Shown one piece after another: positions 16,620 to 24,268 of a DNA stretch of 64,000 bases. A program made the position numbers and the translations under genes. The stretch is from contig NZ_JBMHHY010000022.1 of NCBI RefSeq assembly GCF_049739465.1, positions 1 through 64,000 of the forward strand, given 5' to 3'. The notes under the pieces were generated by a model that ran no database searches, was not told the DNA's origin, and saw nothing but the letters and a program-made list of their open reading frames with translations. Source of the stretch: Embleya sp049739465 (GTDB lineage: Bacteria; Actinomycetota; Actinomycetes; Streptomycetales; Streptomycetaceae). Each line of letters starts with the position of its first letter. Position 1 is the first letter of the stretch.

Positions 16620-18314
16620 TTACATGCCCAGCGTCGTGGCCAGGTCCCGCTTGAGCTGCTCCAGGGCGGTGTGGGCCGCCGCGCGGGCGGTCTCGATGCC
16701 GACCTCGGCGATTCGGGTCGGGGCCACCACGACCTCCAGGTAGGCCTTGAGCTTGGGCTCGGTGCCCGACGGGCGGACCACCACGCGGCCGGCCGCCAGG
16801 TCCTTGCCGTCGCCGGCCAGGGTGTAGCGCAGGCCGTCGGTGGGCGGCAGGCCGTCGGCCGGCGGGTGCAGGAGGTCTTCGGCCGTCGTGACGGTCAGGC
16901 CACCGAGGGAGGTCGGCGGCTCGGCGCGCAGTCGGTGCATCGCGTCGGCGATCAGGTCCAGGCGGTCCACCCGTACCGAGTACTGGTCGGTCGCGAACAG
17001 GCCGTAGCGGGTGGCGATCTCGTCGAGCAGGGCGGGCAGCGTGCGGCCGTCGCGCTTGGCGCCGGCCGCGAGTTCGGCCAGCATCAGCGCGGCGGTGATG
17101 CCGTCCTTGTCGCACACCCCGGCCGGGTCCACGCAGTAGCCGAGGGCCTCCTCGTAGGCGAAGGCCAGGTTCGGCACCCGGGCGAGCCACTTGAAGCCGG
17201 TCAGCGTCTCGGTGTACGCGATGTCGTTCGCGCGCGCGATCGTGCCGAGCAGCGAGGAGGACACGATCGTGGTGGCCAGCATGCCGGTGGTGCCGCGGCG
17301 GGCCACCTCGGCGCCGAGCAGGGCGCCGACCTCGTCGCCGCGCAACATCCGCCAGCCGCCCGGGACCGCCGGGTCCGGTACGGCGACCGCGCATCGGTCG
17401 GCGTCCGGGTCGTTGGCGATCACCACGTCGGCGTCCTCGGCGAGCGCGGTCCGGAACGCCAGGTCCATCGCCCCGGGTTCCTCCGGGTTGGGGAACGCCA
17501 CGGTCGGGAAGTCCGGGTCCGGGTCCGCCTGTTCGGGCACCGGTCGGACGTCCGCGAAGCCCGCGCGGTCGAACGCGCCGAGCATCACGGTGGTGCCCAC
17601 GCCGTGCATCGCGGTGTGCACGATCCGCACCCCGCGCGGCCCGGCCGGGTCGAGCACGGTCACCGCGCGGTCGAGGTAGGAGTCGATCAGCGCCTCGCCG
17701 AGCGTCTCCCAGCCGTCCTCGGCCAACGGCACCTCGGCAAGCGAGCGCACCGCCGCGATGTGTCCGGCGATCTCCGCGTCGGCGGGCGGTACGATCTGCG
17801 ACCCGTCGCCGAGGTAGACCTTGTAGCCGTTGTCGCGCGGCGGGTTGTGGCTCGCGGTGACCATCACGCCCGCGACGCAGCCCAGATGCCGGATCGCGTA
17901 GGCGAGCACCGGCGTCGGCAGCGGCCGGGGCAGCAGCAGCGCGTGCAGCCCGGCGGCCTCGAGCACGGCGGCGGTGTCCCGGGCGAACACGTCGGACTTG
18001 TGCCGCGCGTCGAACCCGATCACCACCGCGTTGCGGATCGCCTCCGGGGCGACCGTGTCGGTGAGGTAGGCCGTCTTGAGGTAGGCGGCCAGGCCCGCCG
18101 CCGCGCGGATGACCACCGCCCGGTTCATCCGGTTCGGCCCGGCGCCCAGTTCGCCGCGCAGCCCCGCGGTGCCGAACTGGAGCAGCCCGGCGAACCGATC
18201 CGCGAGCCCCTCCCGATCGTCCGCCGCGAGCAACGCCTCGAGTTCGGCCCGGGTGTCCGGGTCCGGATCCTCGGCCAGCCAGGCGCGCGCGATCTCGATG
18301 ACGTCGCTCAACAC
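16620..18314 (-). CDS. Phosphomannomutase/phosphoglucomutase (phospho-sugar mutase)
   Basis: A 564-residue alpha-D-phosphohexomutase. The phosphoserine loop is VMVTASHNPP (S155), the Mg site is NDPDADR (D302, D304, D306), the sugar loop is in GDEVG and the phosphate loop is RPSGTEPK near residue 530. Bacterial family members of this length interconvert mannose/glucose 1- and 6-phosphates, and some act on (deoxy)ribose 1-phosphate. The neighbouring purine nucleoside phosphorylase, 56 bp upstream on the same strand, releases ribose 1-phosphate, which fits a pentomutase-like role. The start may be GTG 18314 or TTG 18311, both after GAGGAG. Confidence 0.9.
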   Translation of the reverse strand: MLSDVIEIARAWLAEDPDPDTRAELEALLAADDREGLADRFAGLLQFGTAGLRGELGAGPNRMNRAVVIRAAAGLAAYLKTAYLTDTVAPEAIRNAVVIGFDARHKSDVFARDTAAVLEAAGLHALLLPRPLPTPVLAYAIRHLGCVAGVMVTASHNPPRDNGYKVYLGDGSQIVPPADAEIAGHIAAVRSLAEVPLAEDGWETLGEALIDSYLDRAVTVLDPAGPRGVRIVHTAMHGVGTTVMLGAFDRAGFADVRPVPEQADPDPDFPTVAFPNPEEPGAMDLAFRTALAEDADVVIANDPDADRCAVAVPDPAVPGGWRMLRGDEVGALLGAEVARRGTTGMLATTIVSSSLLGTIARANDIAYTETLTGFKWLARVPNLAFAYEEALGYCVDPAGVCDKDGITAALMLAELAAGAKRDGRTLPALLDEIATRYGLFATDQYSVRVDRLDLIADAMHRLRAEPPTSLGGLTVTTAEDLLHPPADGLPPTDGLRYTLAGDGKDLAAGRVVVRPSGTEPKLKAYLEVVVAPTRIAEVGIETARAAAHTALEQLKRDLATTLGM

Positions 18315-18370
18315 GGACTCCTCGGTGCGGAAGGGATCGGGGATGGCGGGGGGTGCGGACCTGCGGGCGC

Positions 18371-19180
18371 TCAGATGCGCGGCAGGACCTGGGTGAGCAG
18401 GCGGCCCATCCGCTCGGCGGACGCGCGTCCGGCGGCCAGGACCTCCTCGTGGTTGAGCGGCTCGCCGGTCATGCCCGCGGCGAGGTTGGTGACCAGCGAG
18501 ATGCCCAGGACCTCGGCGCCGGCCTCGCGGGCGGCGATCGCTTCGATGGTCGTGGACATGCCGACGAGGTGCCCGCCGATCGCGCGGACCATGCCGATCT
18601 CGGCCGGGGTCTCGTAGTGCGGGCCGGGGAATTGTACGTATACGCCTTCTTCGAGGTCGGGTTCGACCTCGCGACACAACGCGCGTAGCCGCGGTGAATA
18701 GAGGTCCGTCAGGTCCACGAAGTTGGCCCCGACGATGGGCGACGCGGCGGTGAGGTTGATGTGGTCGCTGATCAGCACCGGCTGGCCGGGCACGAAGGAG
18801 GGACGCAGGCCGCCGCAGCCGTTGGTCAGTACGACGGCCTTGCAGCCGGCCGCGATCGCGGTGCGCACGCCGTGTGCGACGGACGCGACGCCGCGGCCCT
18901 CGTACAGGTGGGTGCGGCCGAGGAAGACCAGCGCGCGACGGTCGCCGATGACCAGCGAGCGGACCGTGCCGGCGTGGCCCTCGACGGCGGGCGGCGGGAA
19001 GCCGGGCAGCTCGGTGACCGGGAACTCGTGTTCCGGCTCGCCCAGCATGTCGGCCGCGGGCACCCAGCCAGAGCCCATGACGAGCGCGATGTCGTGCGTC
19101 GCGGCACCGGTGAGCCGCTGAAGGCTTTCGGCGGCCTCGGCGGCGGCCGTGTACGGGTCGTGGCTATCCAATACGTTCAC
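18371..19180 (-). CDS. Purine nucleoside phosphorylase
   Basis: A 269-residue enzyme of the trimeric PNP/MTAP family, cleaving inosine, guanosine and deoxy forms with phosphate to base plus (deoxy)ribose 1-phosphate. Family motifs seen: MGSGW (phosphate loop), GHAGTV, FLGRTHLYEG, LTNGCGGL, QFPGPHYETPAE (purine-binding Glu) and GMSTTIEAI. Start GTG 19180 has no Shine-Dalgarno; TACGCT lies 7 nt upstream, so it may be leaderless. It sits upstream of the phosphohexomutase gene and shares a palindrome with the add promoter. Confidence 0.93.
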   Translation of the reverse strand: MNVLDSHDPYTAAAEAAESLQRLTGAATHDIALVMGSGWVPAADMLGEPEHEFPVTELPGFPPPAVEGHAGTVRSLVIGDRRALVFLGRTHLYEGRGVASVAHGVRTAIAAGCKAVVLTNGCGGLRPSFVPGQPVLISDHINLTAASPIVGANFVDLTDLYSPRLRALCREVEPDLEEGVYVQFPGPHYETPAEIGMVRAIGGHLVGMSTTIEAIAAREAGAEVLGISLVTNLAAGMTGEPLNHEEVLAAGRASAERMGRLLTQVLPRI

Positions 19181-19520
19181 ATCGATGAGCGTAAATGCTG
19201 TACCCCGGAACGGCGCGGGCGGGGTCTATGCGCGTAGAAGACTGTGATACGACCGCAATGACAGCGGGGGACGACTCGTACGGGTAGGTGGCGATACGTC
19301 CGTTCAGCCGATGCGTTCCGGCGCGGCGAATGGCCTGGCAGCCGGCGTGGTACGCAGCCGGCCCGGGGCGCGGGCGGTCGCACGGTCCGTCCGCCGATCG
19401 GTTGCGGGTCCAACTCGCGCTTGCCGCAGGCGCGTTCCTCGCGGACCCCGACGATCTCGGGCGATGCGTACCGACTCCGGGGCGAGGTGGTGGGTTTCGG
19501 GCGGTTCGGGTGCGGCCGGG
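19181..19520 (-). promoter_or_regulatory. 340-bp promoter region of the PNP gene with purine palindrome
   Basis: No gene is supported here; frames on both strands are Arg/Pro noise. At 19226-19237 lies CTATGCGCGTAG, matching the perfect palindrome of the add promoter except for one base. On the minus strand it belongs to TTGCGG-N16-TACGCG (19258-19231), the same geometry as at add. The rest shows no clear structure. Confidence 0.5.
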
Positions 19521-20027
19521 TCACGCTCCGTGCGGCGGGTACACCTCGGGGGACCTTGCCGCATCCCAGTGCTCGGGGGCATTCGGGCCGGGGAGGTAAG
19601 GGGCGCGGCCGGTGGCGCCGGCCCAGGCGTTCCGGATCGTGGCGAACTTGGCGTCGTAGTCCCGGTCCCGCTGGAACAGCGTGTCCAGCGGGGCGGACAG
19701 GCTCCGCACCTTGCCGTCGGCGCGCACGACCTGGATGTAGCGGCTGCCCAGGAGGCTTCGTTGCCGGATGTGCGCGACCTGGGACCAGTCCAGGTGCTGG
19801 GCGCGATACCGGCGCCAGGTGATGCCCTGTGGGGTGATTCGCGTATCGACGCGGGAGTACACCAGGAAGTTCAGCACGAACAGGAAGGCCAGGAAGAGCG
19901 GGTAGCGGCCGTCCGGCCCGTCGCCGCCGGCCGCGAATTCGAACCCGGACAACACGACGAACGAAGCCGCGATGACGAGGAACATCGCCCGCTGGCCCAG
20001 GCTCAACGTGAAACGGATCTCCGACAC
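19521..20027 (-). CDS. PH-domain-like membrane protein
   Basis: A 168-residue protein starting GTG 20027 after GGGGGAG. Two hydrophobic segments (about 13-32 and 43-58) are followed by a PH-like/YcxB-type beta-rich region (RITPQGITWRRYRAQHLDWSQVAHIRQRS, then a loop with VRADGKVRSLSAP). The C-terminus is Pro/His-rich. Proteins of this layout are common in actinomycetes and are mostly uncharacterised. It is on the same strand as, but not overlapping, the GGCT-like gene upstream. Confidence 0.7.
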   Translation of the reverse strand: MSEIRFTLSLGQRAMFLVIAASFVVLSGFEFAAGGDGPDGRYPLFLAFLFVLNFLVYSRVDTRITPQGITWRRYRAQHLDWSQVAHIRQRSLLGSRYIQVVRADGKVRSLSAPLDTLFQRDRDYDAKFATIRNAWAGATGRAPYLPGPNAPEHWDAARSPEVYPPHGA

Positions 20028-20142
20028 GGCGCGCTCCCCCCGACTCGCACGACCCGACGAGCCGAGTGTGTCAGTACGTCGGGCGATCGCCGTGGGTGGG
20101 TCGACGGTCCGGTCCGGCCGGTTGGCCCCCCGGCCGTACGGC

Positions 20143-20583
20143 CTACCCGCAGGGGCGGTTGCGGAGTTCCTTGACGTAGTCGTCGGGGGCGCCGGCGGAT
20201 TCGGCGGATTCGGCGACCATGCCGAGGTAGCGGGCCGACGGCAGGCCGCCCTCGTAGTCGTTGAGCACGTAGAGCCACGCGAGTTGTTCGCCGAACAGCG
20301 ACTCCACCCGGACCCGGACCTTGCGGTACAGGCCCAGCGGCATGCCCTCCCAGCGGTCGAGGTCGGGCTCGTCCATCTCGGCCAGGTCGTAGAGCGCGAC
20401 GAACACCTGGGCAGACTCGTCCTCGACGACCGTGGCCAGCGAGCCGTCCCAACCCAACTGCTCGCCGCCGAAGGTCAGCCGCCAGCCGGGCAGCCAACCG
20501 GTGTGGCGCAGAGGGGAGTGTGGGGCACGCCGGGCCATCTGCCGCGCGTCGAGGTTGCTTGCGTACGCGGCGTAGAGGGGCAT
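20143..20583 (-). CDS. Gamma-glutamylcyclotransferase-fold protein
   Basis: A 146-residue protein of the GGCT superfamily. The N-terminal signature YAAYASNLDARQM is the substrate-binding loop (Y-x-S-N in the family), with LYDLAEMDEPDLDRWEG and YRKVRVRV following. Characterised members release 5-oxoproline from gamma-glutamyl amino acids; many bacterial ones are of unknown substrate. Start ATG 20583 is only 36 bp from the divergent lpdA start, so both genes probably share one promoter region. Confidence 0.8.
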   Translation of the reverse strand: MPLYAAYASNLDARQMARRAPHSPLRHTGWLPGWRLTFGGEQLGWDGSLATVVEDESAQVFVALYDLAEMDEPDLDRWEGMPLGLYRKVRVRVESLFGEQLAWLYVLNDYEGGLPSARYLGMVAESAESAGAPDDYVKELRNRPCG

Positions 20584-20619
20584 GGCCGCAGCCTACGCGA
20601 CGCGCGGTCATGGGAGAGA

Positions 20620-22038
20620 ATGACACCCGTGACTCGGATTGTGATCGTAGGCGGAGGACCCGGCGGGTACGAGGCGGCTTTGGTCGCGGCACAGCTCGGA
20701 GCCGAGGTGACGGTGGTAGAGCGCGAAGGGGTGGGTGGTGCGGCGGTACTGACGGACTGTGTCCCGTCCAAGACGCTGATCGCCACGGCCGAGGTCATGA
20801 CGAACTTCGCCGACTCGCATCACGAGCTCGGCATCTACGTCGACGACGGCACGCCCGGCACGCTGGACCGCCCGATCGTGGGCGTGGACCTGGGCGTGGT
20901 CAACCGGCGCGTGCTGCAGTTGGCCAAGGCGCAGTCGAACGACATCGCGCAGAGCGTCACGCGCGCCGGGGTGCGGGTGTTGCGCGGCACCGCCCGCCTG
21001 GACGGGCCGCGCCGCGTGGTGGCCGACCTGGCCGACGGCACCGAGCGCTCGCTGGACGCGGACGCGATCCTGATCTCCACCGGCGCCCACCCGCGCGAGA
21101 TCCCGGGTGCGGAGCCGGACGGCGAGCGGATCCTGAACTGGAAGCAGATGTACGGCCTGTCCGAGCTGCCGCGCGAGCTGATCGTGGTCGGCTCGGGGGT
21201 CACCGGCGCCGAGTTCGCCGGTGCGTACCAGGCGCTCGGCTCGCGGGTGACCCTGGTCTCCAGCCGGGATCGGGTGCTGCCGGGCGAGGACCCGGACGCG
21301 GCCGAGGTGTTGGAGGACGTCTTCCGGCGGCGTGGCATGCGGGTGATGTCGCGCTCGCGCGCGGAGAGCGTCAAGCGGGACGGGGACAGCGTCATCGTCA
21401 CGCTGACCGACGGTCAGATCATCGAGGGCAGCCACTGCCTGGTCGCGGTCGGCGCGATCCCGAACACCGCGGGCATCGGTCTGGAGGAGGCCGGCGTCTT
21501 CCTCAAGGACACCGGACACGTGCGGGTGGACCGGGTCTCGCGGACCACCGCGAACGGGGTCTACTCGGCGGGCGACTGCACCGGCGTGTTCGCGCTCGCG
21601 TCGGTGGCCGCGATGCAGGGTCGGATCGCGATGTACCACATGCTCGGCGACGCGGTGGCGCCGCTGAACCTCAAGGCCGTGTCCTCGAACGTGTTCACCG
21701 ACCCGGAGATCGCCACCGTCGGATACACCCAGGCGGCGATCGACGCGGGCGAGATCGACGCGCGTGGGGTCAAGCTGCCGCTGTCGCGCAACCCGCGCGC
21801 GAAGATGCAGGGCATCCACGACGGTTTCGTGAAGCTGTTCTGTCGTCCCGGCACCGGCATCGTGGTCGGCGGCGTGATCGTGGCGCCGCGGGCGAGCGAG
21901 TTGATCCACACCGTGGCGCTCGCGGTCGACCTGCATCTGACCGTCGACCAGATCGCCAGCGGATTCACCGTCTACCCGTCCCTTTCGGGTTCGATCGCGG
22001 AAGCCGCCCGGCAATTGCACCGGCGCGAGCGTTCCTGA
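20620..22038 (+). CDS. lpdA: NAD(P)H-quinone dehydrogenase / LpdA-type flavoprotein
   Basis: A 472-residue flavoprotein disulphide reductase-family enzyme with an FAD motif (VIVGGGPGG), an NAD(P) motif (VVGSGVTGAEFAG), the second FAD motif (GVYSAGDCTG) and a C-terminal dimerisation domain. In place of the classic C-x4-C redox pair it has GGAAVLTDCVPSK with a single Cys. This is the actinobacterial LpdA subgroup (like M. tuberculosis Rv3303c), which reduces quinones rather than lipoamide. The start is ATG 20620 or GTG 20629, both near GGGAG. It is followed after 479 bp by a DeoR regulator, as in S. coelicolor. Confidence 0.9.
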   Translation: MTPVTRIVIVGGGPGGYEAALVAAQLGAEVTVVEREGVGGAAVLTDCVPSKTLIATAEVMTNFADSHHELGIYVDDGTPGTLDRPIVGVDLGVVNRRVLQLAKAQSNDIAQSVTRAGVRVLRGTARLDGPRRVVADLADGTERSLDADAILISTGAHPREIPGAEPDGERILNWKQMYGLSELPRELIVVGSGVTGAEFAGAYQALGSRVTLVSSRDRVLPGEDPDAAEVLEDVFRRRGMRVMSRSRAESVKRDGDSVIVTLTDGQIIEGSHCLVAVGAIPNTAGIGLEEAGVFLKDTGHVRVDRVSRTTANGVYSAGDCTGVFALASVAAMQGRIAMYHMLGDAVAPLNLKAVSSNVFTDPEIATVGYTQAAIDAGEIDARGVKLPLSRNPRAKMQGIHDGFVKLFCRPGTGIVVGGVIVAPRASELIHTVALAVDLHLTVDQIASGFTVYPSLSGSIAEAARQLHRRERS

Positions 22039-22517
22039 CCCGGTCGGGGGGCGAATCGACCCAGTGCCGTGCCCGGGGGGTGCCGATGCGCTGCTTTTCG
22101 ACCGGCGCACCCCGGGTCGTCGGCGGCGCCAAGATCATTGCCGCCCGCGCCGGATGCCCACCGGCGCGCGAGGGGCGCGCGGAATTCGGAATCCGCGCTC
22201 CCGGGTACTCCACTTACGGGTGGCTTTTCTCGAACATCCGATGTGCTTCGAGGCCGCCGCGCATACTCGAATCGAACCGGGTGCGACCGCCGCCTCGCGG
22301 TGTGTCCGAGGTCCGTCGAGTCCTGCTGACACGGAATCAAATCCGGCGTACAGCAGCGGTATCCGGCTCCCGGTGGGCAGCGTTGTGGTTGGTCCTCGCG
22401 AACGCTGCGGCTGTGCTGCGCCCGGAAACCGAAGCACTCTAATCACTTTGCCGAACAACTTCGGGTAAGAGTTGCAACCGGCTGATAAGAGCCGGTCGTT
22501 CACGTTACCTTCGTCAC
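22039..22517 (+). promoter_or_regulatory. 479-bp region with two adjacent hairpins before the deoR-type gene
   Basis: No gene is supported. Near the 3-prime end, CCGAA-CAAC-TTCGG (22451-22464) is followed by ACCGGCT-GATAAG-AGCCGGT (22477-22496). The second hairpin ends 21 nt before the GTG start at 22518. The two stems sit where an autoregulatory operator or a 5-prime untranslated structure of the DeoR gene would be. Confidence 0.5.
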
Positions 22518-23372
22518 GTGTTCGCAGCAGAGCGTCGTCAACTGATTCTTGAAATGGTGCGGGCCAACGGAGCGGTGTCCCTACGGGAACTCGCCCGGGT
22601 GGTCCAGACGTCCGAGGTGACGGTTCGGCGGGACGTGCGGGCCCTGGAAGCCGAAGGGCTGCTCGACCGTCGGCACGGTGGGGCGGTGCTGCCCGGTGGG
22701 CTGTCCCGTGAGCCGAGCTATTCGCAGAAGACCCACCTCGCGGCGGCGGAGAAGGCGGCCATGGCCGACCTCGCGGTCTCCCTCGTCGACGAGGGGGACG
22801 CGATCGTCGTGGGCGCCGGCACCACCACGCAGGAGCTGGCCCGCAGGCTGGCCCGGATCCCGGGTCTGACCGTGGTGACCAACTCCCTTCTGGTCGCACA
22901 GGTACTCGCCCACGCCAATCGGGTCGAGGTGGTGATGACCGGCGGCACGTTGCGCGGGTCGTCCTACGCGCTGGTCGGCAGCGGTGCCGAGCAGGCCCTC
23001 GCGGGTCTGCGCGTGCGTCGCGCGTTCGTGTCCGGCAACGGGCTGACCGCCGAGCGTGGCCTGTCCACCCCCAACATGTTGTCCGCGAGTGTGGACCGCG
23101 CCCTGATCCAGGCCGCGCACGAGGTCGTCGTCATGGTCGACCACACCAAGATCGGTGTGGACACCATGTTCCAGACGGTGGCCCCGGAGCGGATCACGCA
23201 CCTCGTCACCGACGAGGACGCCCCTGGTCCGGAGAGCGAGGCGTTGGCCGAGCTGGGCGCCCAGGTGCACATCGCCCCCCTGCCGCAGCGGGCCGTTCCC
23301 GGCGCCCGCGCGGAGTTCAACGGGGAGCGGATGCGCGACATGCGCGTCCCGGGGGTGATGCCCGACCAGTGA
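22518..23372 (+). CDS. DeoR-family transcriptional regulator
   Basis: A 284-residue DeoR-type repressor. The N-terminal winged helix (about 3-58) has SLRELARVVQTSEVTVRRDVRALEAEG; the C-terminal sensor domain (about 75-250) has the family motifs DAIVVGAGTTTQELARRL, VVTNSLLV and VVVMVDHTKIG. Such regulators bind phosphosugars. The GTG start at 22518 lacks a strong ribosome site and is preceded by two hairpins. With nucleoside phosphorylase and phosphomutase nearby, a (deoxy)ribose-phosphate ligand is plausible but unproven. Confidence 0.9.
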   Translation: MFAAERRQLILEMVRANGAVSLRELARVVQTSEVTVRRDVRALEAEGLLDRRHGGAVLPGGLSREPSYSQKTHLAAAEKAAMADLAVSLVDEGDAIVVGAGTTTQELARRLARIPGLTVVTNSLLVAQVLAHANRVEVVMTGGTLRGSSYALVGSGAEQALAGLRVRRAFVSGNGLTAERGLSTPNMLSASVDRALIQAAHEVVVMVDHTKIGVDTMFQTVAPERITHLVTDEDAPGPESEALAELGAQVHIAPLPQRAVPGARAEFNGERMRDMRVPGVMPDQ

Positions 23373-23399
23373 CTCCGCCGCGCCCTCCCTTACCGGTTG

Positions 23400-24158
23400 T
23401 CATCCGCCGCCCGCCCGGCGCCCCCCGGGCCGCGCGTCGAGCACCCGTGCGACCAGATCCCCGCCGAACGCCCCGAACCCCGTCGCCGACCACACACTCC
23501 GCTCCGCCGGAATCTCGTAGTAGGCCAGATAGGCGCCATCCGCCACCCGCTGGGTCAGCACATCCGCCATGGTGCGCTCGCTCGCGGCGACCAGGCACGC
23601 GTGGCACGCGGGTACGGAAAGCCGGGTCCGGCCGCGGATCGCCCAGTGCAGCGGGCCGACCGCGGTCCCGTGCAGCGGGTTGAGCAGGCAGACCGCGACC
23701 CGGAACCGGTCGTCGGCCCCGACCTCGTCCGCCGGCAGGGCCCGCCCGGCCCGGTCCGCGGCCACGTCGAGTGCCCGGACACCGTGTCGGACCAGCACCA
23801 GGACGCCCGCGAGATCGGGAAGATCGTCGGCGTCCCGCAGCACCCAGGCAGCCGCCTCGCACGCGTCGAGCGCCCGTAACTGCGCGGCCAACGCGGGCGG
23901 ATGTGCCGCCGGTACCAGCGCCTGGGTCCGGGCCGCCAGGTCCGCGAGTCGAGCGGTGGCCTCGGCGCGCAACGCCGCGACCGACTCGGCCCGAGCCCGT
24001 TCGTAGAGCGCGGCGGGAATCGTGGGCGGCGCCGCCGCGCCGGGCTCGGTCGGCTCGGCGGGCGGGGTCATGCGGCGACGACTCGACCACCGCATCCCCA
24101 GGGCGGCCCCGGTGCCGCCGGCCGCGAGCACCGTGGCGACCGTGAGCCAGACATCCAT
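23400..24158 (-). CDS. Hypothetical membrane-anchored protein
   Basis: A 252-residue protein starting ATG 24158 after a GGGGG site. Residues 3-22 form an N-terminal anchor (VWLTVATVLAAGGTGAALG), followed by a basic stretch and an Ala-rich helical region. The rest looks globular, with HAWHACLVA-like Cys/His spacing (VPACHACLVAASE) and WSATGFGAFGGDLVARVLDARP at the end. I do not recognise the family. It lies 110 bp from accA2 on the same strand, converging with the DeoR gene. Confidence 0.65.
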   Translation of the reverse strand: MDVWLTVATVLAAGGTGAALGMRWSSRRRMTPPAEPTEPGAAAPPTIPAALYERARAESVAALRAEATARLADLAARTQALVPAAHPPALAAQLRALDACEAAAWVLRDADDLPDLAGVLVLVRHGVRALDVAADRAGRALPADEVGADDRFRVAVCLLNPLHGTAVGPLHWAIRGRTRLSVPACHACLVAASERTMADVLTQRVADGAYLAYYEIPAERSVWSATGFGAFGGDLVARVLDARPGGRRAGGG

Positions 24159-24268
24159 GGCGCCCCCTTCGACTCGACCGGGTCCGGAGTCGCGACCGCC
24201 CCCGTGCCGAGGGTTCGGGCGGGGGCGGTCGAAGTTCCCGCCCGGGTCGGGGCGGTGGGTGTTTCGGT

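Noticed and set aside
19177..19524. 115-codon minus-strand frame upstream of the PNP gene
   Set aside because: Composition-driven Arg/Pro sequence without ribosome site; the region holds the PNP promoter.
20740..20775. Inactivated dihydrolipoamide dehydrogenase because one redox Cys is missing
   Set aside because: The single-Cys GGAAVLTDCVPSK form defines the LpdA quinone reductase subgroup and is expected here.
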